Below, in pieces: positions 53,311-64,000 of a DNA stretch of 64,000 nt. Position numbers and translations under genes: made by a program. Within the stretch, counting starts at the first letter, position 1, and each line of letters starts with the position of its first letter. Below the pieces are notes generated by a model. The model was given only the letters and a program-made list of their open reading frames with translations, did no database searches and was not told the DNA's origin. The stretch is from Tanypteryx hageni. Lineage: Eukaryota > Arthropoda > Insecta > Odonata > Petaluridae. The stretch lies in the NCBI GenBank assembly GCA_028673005.1, contig CM054112.1, positions 26,404,624 to 26,468,623 of the forward strand, written 5' to 3'.

Positions 53311-56300
53311 GTAAGCTTTTTCATTCTTATAAGGGAACCGTTCTCAGAATATATCTTGGCAATTTGTTCCAGTTTCTCATTAGAGAACTTATTTCCTATT
53401 TATTATATTGAAATTAGATTGTTAAATTACAGAAGCATTTCGTAATAAAATATAGAATGATTATCGTAACGATTATTACTGAAATATCGATGAATATTGG
53501 AATGGATCGCATGCGAACGTTTACTATTTCATTTTTTTGTTAAGCTGGTAACATTAATATAACACGCGCAAAAGTGTTTCTAAATTAATGCATAACCGAT
53601 GAGCATTTTCTCTGAGATACTTGATTCGTAAGTTATTGTTTTTAAAAATTAAGATCGCCAGAATGAGAGCAACAACATAAATGCACCTCCATGTCGGAAG
53701 TCATCAGGACCACTTCCTTCTCCATCGATTAACTACGATCCAGTTCTCACCCCTTCACTGTCTTCTATTGCACCATGCATCTTCTGTGATGAACACTTTG
53801 AATTAGAAGAGGATGGAAAGGAAATTTCACTCCTGCAACATATGTTTTTTCAGCACAGATTGGTGATAGCAGACTCGCAACATATTCCGAGTCTCATAAG
53901 GTAAAATATTTCAAATTAGCTTAACTTTTGGAATCATTTTATCTTCTTTTGGATTTCGATTTGATAACATCTTAATTGTAGCTCTTGCTAGAAAAGTTAA
54001 TTTTCCATCGAGCTTGGAGTTCTTTTTTTATTGTATTTTTCCTTAGTTATTGCAGCTACTGGAAGGCAAGGCTTGCTTCCAACCCTCCATCAGAATTCTT
54101 CTTTGGAGTCAACGTTGAGCCAATTCCTGATGCACCAGTACCAAATCAGACTGGTTCTTACTATCTCCTTTCAGACCAACTTCCTGAAGACAGGTTGCTT
54201 CGAGAAGGTCTGCAGAAAAAACGTCTGGTAAATATTTGTACTTGAAAGATTTCTTTTGTTTGATGACTGCATATGAAATACTCTTGCATCTATTCAATTG
54301 TGTGTGAAAAAATCCGAACATCTCATAATTCCAAAATTCAATTTCTTGTTGTGAGGAAGTTGTTGTCTTCATGATTTCATGGTTTAAATATGGCTGATAT
54401 ATATTGCCTTAATTTTGCGTATAATCTGCTGATCTTTATTGTATTTTAAAAAGTTTGGCCTTGCATGTCAATTTATGCATTGCATTGACATTTCAAAAAA
54501 ACTAAAGATTTGATGGAAAGCCACTTCATAAAAAATTACAGGATTTATTATTCTCTGTTTTAGATACTATGTTATTGTTGTTTATTTCTCAGCGTTTCCA
54601 TCAAATCCAACCAACCTAACTATATTCTTCTTGCACTTATTTGAGCTTAGAGCCAATGTTTCACCACTTATGCATGTATAAAAATACTTCTAAAGTATAT
54701 AGTTATATAACATTAGTATTGTTAAACTTAAAAAGAAACTTTTCGAAATGCTAATTCTGGAATTGTTTGTAAAATATTTTTGAACTGGTTATTGGTATAT
54801 TTGTGCTACAGAATTCAATACAGATATCTTCATTGTATGCAGTAAATCATAATATAAAATAGGAAAATAATGTTAATCATTTTATTCTATTAAATAAAAT
54901 TGGCTGAAATGATTTTTACAAGAGTAAAGAAGTGGAAATTAGTTGCACTTTCTGCTTCCCATGAATGTTAGCAAAGGGCTTAAGAGGTCTGCTATTTTTT
55001 TCAGCAATGGGTGCTCCAGTGGCAAGAGTGGGAGAGAACAGATGACACCTTTGACAGAACTTGTCTTTTCTGCAAAGATAATTTTTCTGGTAATGATACA
55101 CTTTTTATTTGGTAAAGAGATGTGTAAAATAGCCTAGTATTAGTGAATATACAGGAATTTCCTGCCTAAAAGACACATAGATTTTATGTAGGTCCTAAAC
55201 ATGTCTAACAACAAGCCGTTGTATTGAATATGAAACATGGTCTTAAAAAATCTGATGTGGCCACCACATGACTTTCTCTATACCTGTAATATTTCTAAAA
55301 ATTGCAAATAGGTTAAATAATAATAAATATTTTAATGAACTGTGAGCAAAATTTAAAGAGTTTACAAAGAACAGAAATAAACTCAAACCGTAGCCATCTG
55401 ATATTGGATATAGCTCTGAAGCTCCAACAAATAAGAAAATAAAAGGAGCGTCAAGTGTTTACAATAGTCTGCAGTAGGTGGTGTGGTTGTGGCAGCCAAA
55501 AGATTTAGTTTAAAAAATACTCTTTAACAGTGGGGGAAAATGTTTTGAATAAAGGTTATAGAGAATTATATTTTCTACAACTTTTATTCCAGTACTTTTT
55601 TACATTTAGCAAATATTAAAGCAAATATTAAAAAAACGGAAAAATGACAAAAATAAACAAACTTCCAATTGACCGATTTTTACTCAAAATTAATTAGTTC
55701 TTTTGCCTATAACAAAAATGTCAAATATAAAATTTCGTGTTGACCTGATTAATAGTTTTTGAGTTTGAGCACCCACAAAATTCCGGTCACAGACATCATT
55801 GAGAAAATAGTTAAAACGTGTTCAGGGGACCTTAAAACATGTATTTCTGTTGAAATCTCTAATTCGATTTTTTTCATGAAAACAATACTTTCTTTATACT
55901 TTGTATATGGAAAATGGAAAAATGACAAGAGTAAACACCCACTTCCGGTTGACTGATGTTTACCAAAAACTAATCAGTCCATTTCCCTATAACAAAAATG
56001 TCAAATATAAAATTTCGTATTGATCTGATTAATAGTTTTTGAGTTAGAGCACCCACAAAATTCCGGTCACAGACATCATTGAGAAAATAGTTAAAACGTG
56101 TTCAGGGGACCTTAAAACATGTATTTCTGTTGAAATCTCTAATTCGATTTTTTTCATGAAAACAATACTTTCTTTATACTTTGTATATGGAAAATGGAAA
56201 AATGACAAGAGTAAACACCCACTTCCGGTTGACTGATGTTTACCAAAAACTAATCAGTTCATTTCCCTATAACAAAAATGTCAAATATAAAATTTCGTGT

Positions 56301-59300
56301 TGACCTGATTAATAGTTTTTGAGTTTGAGCACCCACAAAATTCCGGTCACAGACATCATTGAGAAAATAGTTAAAACGTGTTCAGGGGACCTTAAAACAT
56401 GTATTTCTGTTGAAATCTCTAATTCGATTTTTTTTATGAAAACAATACTTTCTTTATACTTTGTATATGGAAAATGGAAAAATGACAAGAGTAAACACCC
56501 ACTTCCGGTTGACTGATGTTTACCAAAAACTAATTAGTTCATTTCCCTATAACAAAAATGTCAAATATAAAATTTCGTATTGATCTGATTAATAGTTTTT
56601 GAGTTAGAGCACCCACAAAATTTCGGTCACAGACACCCCCACAGACATCATCGAGAAAATAGTCTAAACGTGTTCAGGGGTAACATGTATTTCTGTTGAA
56701 ATCTCGAATTCGATTTTTTTCATGAAAACAATACTTTCTCTATACTAAGTATATGGAGAATGTAAAAAACGTGCTAATATGGCTCTGATTCACCAATGTA
56801 AGGAATGAGGTGCAGTGATAATATTTGAGGTTTAAGAATGAAAGCATCTTCATTATTCTTCATTTCTCTTGGTAAAATCATTTATTAGTAGCTCATCAAT
56901 TTTTACTTTCTCCATATACGAAGTATAGAGAAAGTATTGTTTTCATGAAAAAAATCGAATTTGAGATTTCAATGGAAATACATGTTTTAAGATCCCCTGA
57001 ACACATTTTGACTATTGTCTCAATGATGTCTGTGGGCAGAGGCGTAGCGAGGGTATGGCCAATGTGGCCGCCGCCATAGGCGCCAACTCAATGAAGGCGC
57101 CAAATCCAAGATTTTTTATATATTGACTGACAGTAAGAAAAAATTGTTATTTTGAAAGGAGTCACTTGAAATGAAATATTTCTGTTTTTCTTTCTTTCTA
57201 TTATTTTCATGAATAAAAACGCGAGCACATTCAAGTGATGGGAGTCGCGAAGTTAGTCTTACAGGCGTTGCTTTGTCAAGTAATTAGGTTTGTAAAAATA
57301 GAAGACAAAACAATTATTGATTTTATTTCTACAACAGAATAAACAGGAGAAACACTTGCGAATGAGATTTTAGAAAAATTAAAAGAAGATGGACTTGATG
57401 TGAAAGACATTTGAGGACAAAGTTATGATAATGCAGCTAATATGTCCGGCAAGTACAATGGTATGCAGGCACATATTTTAAAAGAGAATGATACTGCTAA
57501 ATTCATACCTTGTGCTGCACATTCCCTCAATCTTGTTGGAGTACAAGCAGCAAGCAATAATATTGAAATGACTTCATTTTTCTGCACAGTTCAGAAGATT
57601 TTTAATTTTTTTGTTTTCTCTACTTGGAAATGGGAAAAAATTTCATCAAAATTGAAATTAACATTAAAAGGACACAGTGAAACTCGATGGTGCTCTAATT
57701 TGCAATCTCTATTACCACTGAAAAACCAGATTAACGAAGTTATCGAAATAATTGAAGAGATTGCTTGGGATTCATCATTTGGACCAGACAGTATCAGCAC
57801 AGCAAAAGCCCCTCTTTACCGGGTTAGATCATTTAAATTTGTGTTCCAACTTTTAAAGTGGGAAAAAAATTTAAAACAAATAACAATGGTAAATATGCAA
57901 TTACAAAGTAAAGATAAAGATGTTTGTCGTTTTTCTAAATTGTTAAATGGTCTTGTGAGTTTTTTTTCAAGACTAGAATTAATGCGTTCGATGTCATTAT
58001 ATCTGAACGTATATCAACTTGTGGCAAATTAAATGTTAATCATGAACTACCTCAAGAATGGAAAAGCAAAATAAAATTATTATCAGGAGAGACATAATGA
58101 AATTACATTTTCTAATGAAGAAAAATTAAAATATTTATTTTTGAAGTAATAGATACAATTATTGTCCAGCTTTCAGAACGTTTTAAAAGTATTGAAGAAA
58201 TATCATCTCTTTTTTCCTTTTTATCTGGAAAAAAATTGGCTTTTATGCCATTAGAAGCACTGAAACAGGCAGCAAAAAAGTTGTGAAGTATACAAAAATT
58301 TAGATCTAATACCATTCCTAAATGAGCTGGAATGTTTCAAACAGCAATCTAAGATGTTATTTGTCAATTGAGAGTCATTGGAATATTTTGAAATTTTGGA
58401 AGGAATGGTGAAATGGGATTTGTGTGAATCCTATTCAAATATTATCATGGCCTTACGGCTCATTTTAACATTGCCAGTGTCAGTAGCCTCAGGAGAACGA
58501 AGTTTTAGTAAGTTTTAAATAATTAAAAATTATTTGCATTCAACAATGGGCCAAAATCGTCTTTCCGACTTAAGTTTACTTTCAATAGAAAGTAAATTAT
58601 TTTGCGAAACAGATTTTGAAAAGATCATTGACAATTTCGCAAGTAAGAAAGTGCGCAAAAAGCAGTTGACCTGTAAATAAGACAAATAATAAATTTTATA
58701 TTAATTTTCTTTGCCTTTCAATATTATCCTTGTGAATATAACTCTATAGTGCCTTCTGTTTCCTTATGGTAACATTGCAGATAATTCTTGAATAATTGCA
58801 CATAATTACTGTTCCCGTGCAATTAAAAGAATTTCACAACATAAAAGGGTTCAAAAGAGCTACGAAAAACAATCAAAAATACAAATAGGTATGTGTAGAT
58901 GCATGATTATATTATACGAAGGCGCATTTTACGGCTCGCCATAGGCGCCATATTTTGTCGCTTCGCCTCTGTCTCCGGGTGTCTGTGACCGGGATTTTGT
59001 GGGTGCTCTAACTCAATAACTATTACTCAGATCAGCATAAATTTTTATATTTAACATCTTTGTTAAAGGAAGACGTGCTGATTAGTTTTTGGTAAAAATT
59101 GGTCAACCAGAAGTGGGTGTTTAATCTTGTTACTTATCCATTTTTACTTTCTCCATATGTAGTATAGAGGAAAGTATTGTTTTCATGAAAAAAATCAATT
59201 TTGAGATTTCAACGGAAATACATGTTTTGAGGTCCCCTGAACATGTTTTGACAATTTTCTTAATCAGGTTAACGCAAAATTTTATATTTAACATTTTTGT

Positions 59301-62300
59301 GATATTCACAAAAACTGATTAGTTTTTGGTAAAAATCGGTCAACTGGAAATGGCTATTTACTCTTACTCACTTATCCGTTATTTTGAAATATTTGCTTTA
59401 ATATTCGATATACAGGCATACCTCCCATAACAAAATAGATGCGTTCCTAGCATCCGCTTCGTTCTCGGAAACTTCGTTGCCAGAGGTAGATTTAACATGT
59501 AGTAAATGGGGATAGGTTCCAGTACTTTGTTAACCATATCGTAGAAGATGTATATGGCTGAAAATAATAAAAACATGTATGTAAAACAAATGAAAAGGCA
59601 AAAAAGCTTTTAATATCTCTTGCCAGAGACTTTACATGGAACTTTAATTGTTATAATTACCAACGTCTTCACCATAACTTGGCAACGGTGAATTGCAGAC
59701 CTTACTGGGGGTTAGTAGTGCTGGGATCTCGGGTTGATGGACTTCGGAGTAGACGATTTATTCTTAAGGAATGCATCAAGGGTAGATTGTCTTGATTTGT
59801 TCTTCCTTTCTTGAAGCATCTCACGATAGCCTGCCTGACTCTACTCGTCGTATCGCTTGCATCTTCTCAGCAAGTGAGATGGATTTTCGTTTCTTCTTAG
59901 GTGCACTAGGATCACTACCGCTCGATGGTTGTTTGGCTGACATTAGGGTTGCTGTTAAATTCACTTAATTAAACCCTAAAATATGGATTAAAATTCCAAG
60001 TATAGCTTTTGAGGAAGTGTTTTTTACGAAACATTTCGTAAAAGGCTTCTGAGAAAGTACGAAAGCAATGCTCACTGCGCGACTGACGACTTAGAACTAA
60101 AAAAGAACGATATTTTCCTTGGATATCAGGGACTTCTTTGAAGGAAGAAATACATAATATAATCCCAAGACACTTGAGACCCTTGAAATTGTTTACGGTG
60201 AATAGAGTATTTGACGACTCCTGTGCATACATGCAGCGATGTATGATGTGTCTCACCACGTCCGTGTAGTAGGGGCTCCAATGGGGCGTATTTTCTCTCT
60301 CTCTTTCCCGAAAACCTCTCTCACCAAAGATAGCCTCGAAGTAACCTCCATACTTTCACTGCCCGAAACAGCATTAAAAATCACATTAAAATACCATTTT
60401 TTCTGTTTTTGTTTTTAGATTATTTTTTGTATTTCATTAAAAATATGTTGTTTTATCATCCTGCATAAGATTCACAACTTTAAGCTGCAAGAAAATCACT
60501 CCAAGTTTGTAATAACAAAAATATCTTTGTTTTCTCCTGCGTTCAAGTATTTTTAATACATTTCGGCGCAAATTTTGGAGTAAAGTGCTGACTTCATAAA
60601 AAAGGAGCTTCGTTGATGGAGGTATGCCTGTATGTAAAAACGTACCGGAATAAAAGTTGTAGGAAATTTAATTTTCTACGACCTTTGTTTGAAACATTTC
60701 TCCATATAATGCATTGTTTAAGAGATATCTTAAAAACTAAATATTTTAGCTGCCACCACCACGACACCTACCGACGACTATTGTTAACAAGTGATGCTTA
60801 GTTACATCTTAGTAATGCTCCTTTATAGATTCTTAGTTGTTGGAGCTTTGTGGCTATATCAAATATCAGAAGGCTATGGTTTGAGTTTATTTCTGTTCTT
60901 TTTAAAGTCTTAAATTTTTCTCTGAATTCCTTAAAATATTTATTATCTATGAACCTATTTGGAATTTTTAGAAATAATACAGGTATGGAGAAAGTCATGT
61001 GGTGGCCAAATCAGATTTTTTTTAAATATTTGCGTTAATATTTGATAAATGTAACAGCGTGCTTAAATAAAAGTTGTAGGAAATTTAATTTTCTACAACC
61101 TTTGTTTGAAACAATTTCCCATATGATACATTGTTTAACAGATATTTTAAAAACTAAATTTTTTAGCTGCCGCCAACACACCACCTACCAGTTGTAAACA
61201 CATTACGCTCCTTTTTATTTTTTTTCTTATTGTTGGAGCTTCCAATATCATAAGGCTAGAGTTTGAGTTTATTTCTGTTCTTTGTAGTCTTTAAAATTTT
61301 CTTGCAGTTCCTTAAAATATTTATTATCATTTAACCTATTTGGAATTGTTAGAAATATTACAGGTATGGAGAAAGTCATGTGGCAGCCAAATCAGATTTT
61401 TTGTTGTTGGCTAAGCCTCACTCTCATTTTTGTTTTTTCCTTAGCTACTGTTGATGTTAGTTGTGATTTTTTACATTATCTTGAAATGATATTTTATATG
61501 GCATTTTAAAATTTTCGTGGTTATCAAAATAATGTAATGTCAGGCATGACTTTATCAATCTCTATCAGGAGAAATATCTCAGCATCTAAGATATCGACTA
61601 TGAGTTTTCCAAATGAATAAGAGCTGGATGGACAGGATTTTACTGCATAATTAAGATTGAGTCATCAAATTACTGAAAGGAGATTAATTATGAACTTGTT
61701 AATGTGTAAATGTGGCCTCATCCAGTTCATTTATGCTTCTTGATTAAAGAAAATAATTTGCACGAATGTTTTATTTCCAATTTTTTAAAACACAGTTATG
61801 ATAGTTACATCTTATTTTATTTTTATAGGGATATCTTTCAAAGATATTAATTTTAAACTTTATTTCTGAAAATTAAATGTGTTGACATAGTAAATTATAA
61901 AAACTGATTTAAGTTACATTTTTCTTTTATCATTTCATTCTTTAGCTGAATGCAATTAACTCAAATTGATATTCCTATTCTCTACCTTTTTTATTAAGGT
62001 AAAAAAGGTCGCTCTGGTTTCCTGGGGCACCTCAGCTATAGCCATAACCTCCAGTTGGGTCATCCCCATAACTTAGTGTTTGTAGATGCTATGTTAGATA
62101 AACTACATAATAAGTTAAATCAGTAAGTATAAGAAATTGGAAGAAAATGATTTTGTTCCAATTTTTTACGATTTTCATGAGTATTTCTGCTTTATCATTG
62201 TTATAATCAGTGACCTATTCAATTGGAGTATGAATGGTAGTTAATATTTGTCATAACTTTTGAAAAAAATTGAAATATTGTAATTCTTTTAACTTGTTCT

Positions 62301-63516
62301 ATAAAGTACCTACAACGTATCTGCCCGAATATAAGCTGACGTTTTTTGTCAAAATCTATAATGAAAAAATCACCCCTTGGCTTAAATGTGAGTACGAGAA
62401 AAAATTTGGGGTTAGGGTTAAGTCTTGTAGTCACCCATAGATGGCAGCACTTCTCTCATTGCCATCGCATTCAAATGATAGTACTTTATTTTTGGTAAAG
62501 TAAATATTTGACCTACGAAGAATATTAATGAATAAATAATAAAGCTAGAATATTGAATTTAGCAGTACACGTGTCTTGTTGCCATTGTTACCCGTTCTTT
62601 CATTTCTAAATGCTATTGAATATTTTCTTTTGTTTCTCAGGGCTATGCATATGAATCATTAAGAACAGTTAGCAATTTGTATTATTTTTCATTATCCATT
62701 AAAAGAAGTTCCTATTAGTTTTACTTGGCTATTGTAGTTATTGCTATAGCCATTGTAATGTTTGTATGCATGCTTAAACCTCATTCATGTAATCTATTAA
62801 AATTGCATACATTGATTACGCAGACGAGTACGCATAATGTGATGATGGCTTTTGATGCTCAACTGTTTGAATTACGGCAAAACTTTACATGGAACGTGTG
62901 TAATTATAAAAATGCAATTCTTTATGGCAATGTAAATGCTAATTTCATTGGAAATATACTTGGATTAAAAATTATCTTGGTGAGGTCGCTATTGCATTTT
63001 TTGATCTTTTGTGAAAATGAAGATGAATGAAATTATCGTCACTGAATGTGGAACATTATTCAACAATACAAAATTATTAATTGGTGTAATATTTCAAAAT
63101 TTTGACAACTAAAAACCATTTCCCACTCTTTTCTTCGACCTCAAATAATGTATTCTAGGCCGTGCATGCATTCCTGGCACACTTAAGCATAAAATCTATG
63201 AAATTTACTTTTTTGTCAAAAATGGTGGAAATTTTTGAGAGTTGGCTTAAATCCGGGGTTGGCTTCTATTTGGGCAGATATGGTATTTTATCATTTGAGT
63301 AATTTTATGCTAATGAATTCATCATCAGACTAATAATTTTCTTCATATTACAGAATGATATGCATTTATTGTAACAAGAAATTTACTGATTGGTTTGTTC
63401 TTAAAGAACACATGCGCAAGAAGCAACACAAAAGGGTGAATCCTAAGGATCCAACTTTTGATCGCTACTATATAGTCAACTATCTCGAAAGGGGCAAAGG
63501 TTGGCAAGAAATTCAG
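53283..63516 (+). CDS. ZNF277: ZNF277-like zinc-finger protein, 5' two thirds of gene (3' end outside window)
   Basis: Exons 53283-53310 (tentative), 53654-53900, 54047-54227, 55005-55089, 61999-62122 and 63354-63516 join in matching phase. The read-through product has about 275 residues. Visible C2H2-type fingers are CIFCDEHFELEEDG...HMFFQHRLVIAD, CLFCKDNFSG...HLSYSHNLQLG and CIYCNKKFTDWFVLKEHMRK followed by KQHKRVNP. The order and spacing, including YWKARLASNPP, LLSDQLPEDRLLREGLQKKR and YDR.Y.VNYLE.GK.W.E, follow ZNF277. Family knowledge: ZNF277 is an RPS2- and Polycomb-linked zinc-finger protein. This does not establish the role here. The intron 55090-61998 (6.9 kb) is swollen by transposons. 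Further C-terminal fingers should lie to the right of position 64000. Confidence 0.88.
53654..53900 (+). CDS. ZNF277: ZNF277 exon with first C2H2-like finger
   Basis: Open throughout. CIFCDEHFELEEDG, then LLQHMFFQHRLVIADSQH. Donor GTAAAA at 53901. The acceptor could instead be CCAG at 53658-53661, which would give a different 5' partner. Confidence 0.85.
54047..54227 (+). CDS. ZNF277: ZNF277 exon (SYWKARLASNPP...QKKRL)
   Basis: CCTTAG acceptor, GTAAAT donor. Contains NQTGSYYLLSDQLPEDRLLR, matching 'ENYFLLCDVLPEDRILREEL'. Confidence 0.9.
55005..55089 (+). CDS. ZNF277: ZNF277 exon (second finger, CLFCKDNFSG)
   Basis: TTTCAG acceptor, GTAATG donor. Reads QWVLQWQEWERTDDTFDRT, then CLFCKDNFS. 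Confidence 0.88.
55640..56760. repeat. four tandem 280-bp units in a 560-bp higher-order pattern
   Basis: The block GAGTTTGAGCACCCAC (or GAGTTAGAGCACCCAC) starts at 55761, 56041, 56321 and 56601, exactly 280 bp apart. Units 1 and 3 share GTGTTGACCTG...GAGTTTGAGC. Units 2 and 4 share GTATTGATCTG...GAGTTAGAGC. This makes the longer 560-bp repeat. Chance ORFs inside units 1 and 3 are identical, which shows recent homogenisation. Confidence 0.95.
57037..58971 (+). mobile_element. MYM/DUF4371-type hAT transposon, degenerate
   Basis: Ends CAGAGGCGTAGCGAGG and (reverse complement of right) CAGAGGCGAAGCGAC. Flanks TCTGTGGG (57029-57036) and TCTCCGGG (58972-58979) match at 6 of 8, and the target sequence can be read from intact neighbouring 280-bp units. 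The body encodes ETLANEILEKLKEDG, then YDNAANMSGKYNGMQAHI, CAAHSLNLVG, KGHSETRWCSN, and after stops the dimerisation region ASGERSFSKF and SLLSIESKL. It inserted in an inverted copy of the 280-bp unit. Confidence 0.85.
57442..58690 (+). pseudogene. hAT transposase fragments of the MYM-type element
   Basis: A 196-codon open stretch (57442-58032) covers the RNase-H-like region and dimerisation lead. The frame is broken by stops at about 57412, 58029 and several sites beyond 58080. The C-terminal hAT motif (RLILTLPVSVASGERSFS) follows at 58460-58510 in another frame. It is not a functional host gene. Confidence 0.8.
59413..60630 (-). mobile_element. Tigger-type transposon, internally deleted (1.2 kb)
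   Basis: TA at 59411-59412 and 60631-60632. Ends CAGGCATACCTCCCATAAC and (reverse complement of right) CAGGCATACCTCCATCAAC, very like the Tigger1 end CAGGCATACCTC. The - strand retains only the two ends of the transposase, so the DDE core is missing. Confidence 0.88.
59730..59943 (-). pseudogene. Tigger transposase: N-terminus joined to C-terminus, DDE core missing
   Basis: From ATG at 59943: MSAKQPSSGSDPSAPKKKRK, SISLAEKMQAIRRVESGRLS and stop. This is the Tigger N-terminal basic region plus the start of the helix-turn-helix. In another frame immediately after: YREMLQERKNKSRQSTLDAF, then LKNKS, the usual Tigger C-terminus. The junction lies near 59820. The DDE catalytic domain (roughly 400 residues in family members) is deleted. 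Confidence 0.8.
60649..61402. repeat. two units of about 417 bp (inverted partners of 55245-55600)
   Basis: AATAAAAGTTGTAGGAAATT at 60649 and 61066, with the shared interior GTATGGAGAAAGTCATGTGG. The unit also occurs in inverted form at 55245-55600. Confidence 0.85.
61999..62122 (+). CDS. ZNF277: ZNF277 exon (GFLGHLSYSHNLQLGHP)
   Basis: TTAAG acceptor, GTAAGT donor, phase-matched on both sides. Completes the second finger (H..H = GHLSYSHN) and reads VFVDAMLDKLHNKLN. Confidence 0.88.
62313..63283 (+). mobile_element. pogo-type non-autonomous element, copy 2 (971 bp), in ZNF277 intron
   Basis: TA at 62311-62312 and 63284-63285. The left end contains ACGTATCTGCCCGAATATAA, and the right end (reverse complement) CCATATCTGCCCAAATAGAA. 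It shares ends and interior sequence with 3861-5000 in opposite orientation. No transposase. Confidence 0.85.
63354..63516 (+). CDS. ZNF277: ZNF277 exon (third finger, CIYCNKKF...HMRKKQHKR)
   Basis: TTACAG acceptor, GTAATA donor. Reads MICIYCNKKFTDWFVLKEHM, then RKKQHKRVNPKDPTFDRYY, INYLERG-like VNYLERGKGWQEIQ. Very close to the ZNF277 family. Confidence 0.93.
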
Positions 63517-63544
63517 GTAATATGTTCAGCCTTAACTTAAAATA

Positions 63545-63700
63545 CCATATTTCTCGGCATATAAGACGCACTTTTTTCCAGAAAAATGATCCCCAAAATC
63601 AGCCTTCGTCTTATATGCCGAAGATAAGATTATTACTGTTCTCAATACTGACACTAACAAGCACACTCATCCCCAAAATGGAATAATTGGCAGTCATTCA
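63545..63700. mobile_element. pogo/Tigger-type end with internal hairpin
   Basis: After a TA at 63543: CCATATTTCTCGGCATATAA, then a complementary block CTTCGTCTTATATGCCGAAG at 63604-63623. The element probably continues beyond 63700. No other end was found within the window. Confidence 0.55.
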
Positions 63701-63704
63701 TTGC

Positions 63705-64000
63705 AAAAACAATGAAATATACATTATTAATAATTAATAGTGAAAAATTTATTAATATATACGGTAATATCTTATGCAGTGTGAATTCCAAGGACACATT
63801 TTTATTATTATGCTTCAATACATGTCCGATCACAGTGATTACAATTTTGGTGCATTTGCGATGTTTTAGTTCCTAATGAGCTCACTGTTTACAGCATGAT
63901 TTATGCCATGGAACAGTAGAATTCGTGCAAATGTCATAAATATTTTTTACGTGTCCAGGAGAAATAACGATATGTCTATTGAGATCGCAATGGCTACAAA
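63705..64000. other. ZNF277 intron at window edge, no feature seen
   Basis: AT-rich. The next ZNF277 exon should lie to the right. Confidence 0.4.

Larger units (their letters stand above)
55245..61402. mobile_element. foldback-like composite with long inverted arms of tandem repeats
   Basis: The left arm holds one ~417-bp-type unit (55245-55600) and four 280-bp units. After a 130-bp centre (about 56775-56905), the right arm holds about 1.5 inverted 280-bp units and two inverted ~417-bp units, ending near AATCAGATTTTTT. The outer end AAAAAATCTGAT (55245) is the complement of ATCAGATTTTTT (61391). A hAT (57037-58971) and a Tigger (59413-60630) interrupt the right arm. Long inverted arms made of tandem repeats recall FB/Galileo-type transposons. 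No transposase of that type is visible and no target duplication was found, so the class is a guess. Confidence 0.55.

Noticed and set aside
55759..56516. Two identical 65-codon ORFs in the 280-bp array
   Set aside because: Identity follows from the tandem repeat itself; the other two units do not keep the frame, and no domain is visible.

Overview
This is eukaryotic, AT-rich, intron-rich DNA, most likely from an arthropod with a large, transposon-loaded genome. The protein exons resemble arthropod and vertebrate orthologues, and the transposon mix is typical of arthropods (pogo/Tigger, MYM-type hAT, piggyBac-like, FLYWCH/MULE, Penelope-like, LINEs, a tRNA-derived SINE). The species cannot be named from the sequence alone. 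I see no bacterial operon, CRISPR array, functional tRNA or rRNA gene, or viral gene.

Three protein-coding genes can be rebuilt exon by exon, with matching splice phases. (1) The 3' end of a DPY19-like protein C-mannosyltransferase lies on the + strand: exons 120-231, 1198-1360, 14755-14880 and 15387-15624, with its 5' part off the left edge. (2) A complete mitochondrial delta-1-pyrroline-5-carboxylate dehydrogenase (ALDH4A1/P5CDH) lies on the - strand: 12 coding exons between 34621 and 24487, 1707 nt, 568 residues. (3) The 5' two thirds of a ZNF277-like zinc-finger gene lies on the + strand: exons 53283-53310 (tentative), 53654-53900, 54047-54227, 55005-55089, 61999-62122 and 63354-63516, continuing off the right edge. 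Genes 1 and 2 converge on the interval 15.6-24.5 kb. Genes 2 and 3 diverge from a 19-kb gene-free interval (34.6-53.3 kb). The three genes have unrelated roles (ER glycosylation, proline catabolism, zinc-finger protein), so nothing suggests a functional cluster.

Nearly everything else is mobile or repetitive DNA, much of it nested. The 13.4-kb DPY19L intron holds a disrupted hAT with Penelope-like and pogo pieces inside it, a FLYWCH/MULE element and a pogo-type element. P5CDH introns hold a 2.1-kb piggyBac-type element (TTAA ends) that itself contains a LINE fragment, and a pogo-type element. The 6.9-kb ZNF277 intron holds a foldback-like composite: long inverted arms built of tandem 280-bp and about 417-bp units, interrupted by a MYM-type hAT and an internally deleted Tigger. 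The intergenic DNA holds two tandem Helentron-like repeats, several short hAT MITEs with visible 8-bp target duplications, and a TE-poor stretch at about 43-47.6 kb.

The most unusual item is a two-copy family of palindromic tRNA-derived SINEs (19457-19650 and 51294-51598). A tRNA-Gly-like head sits inside an inverted repeat of the SINE body, and each copy is flanked by a perfect 12-bp target-site duplication.
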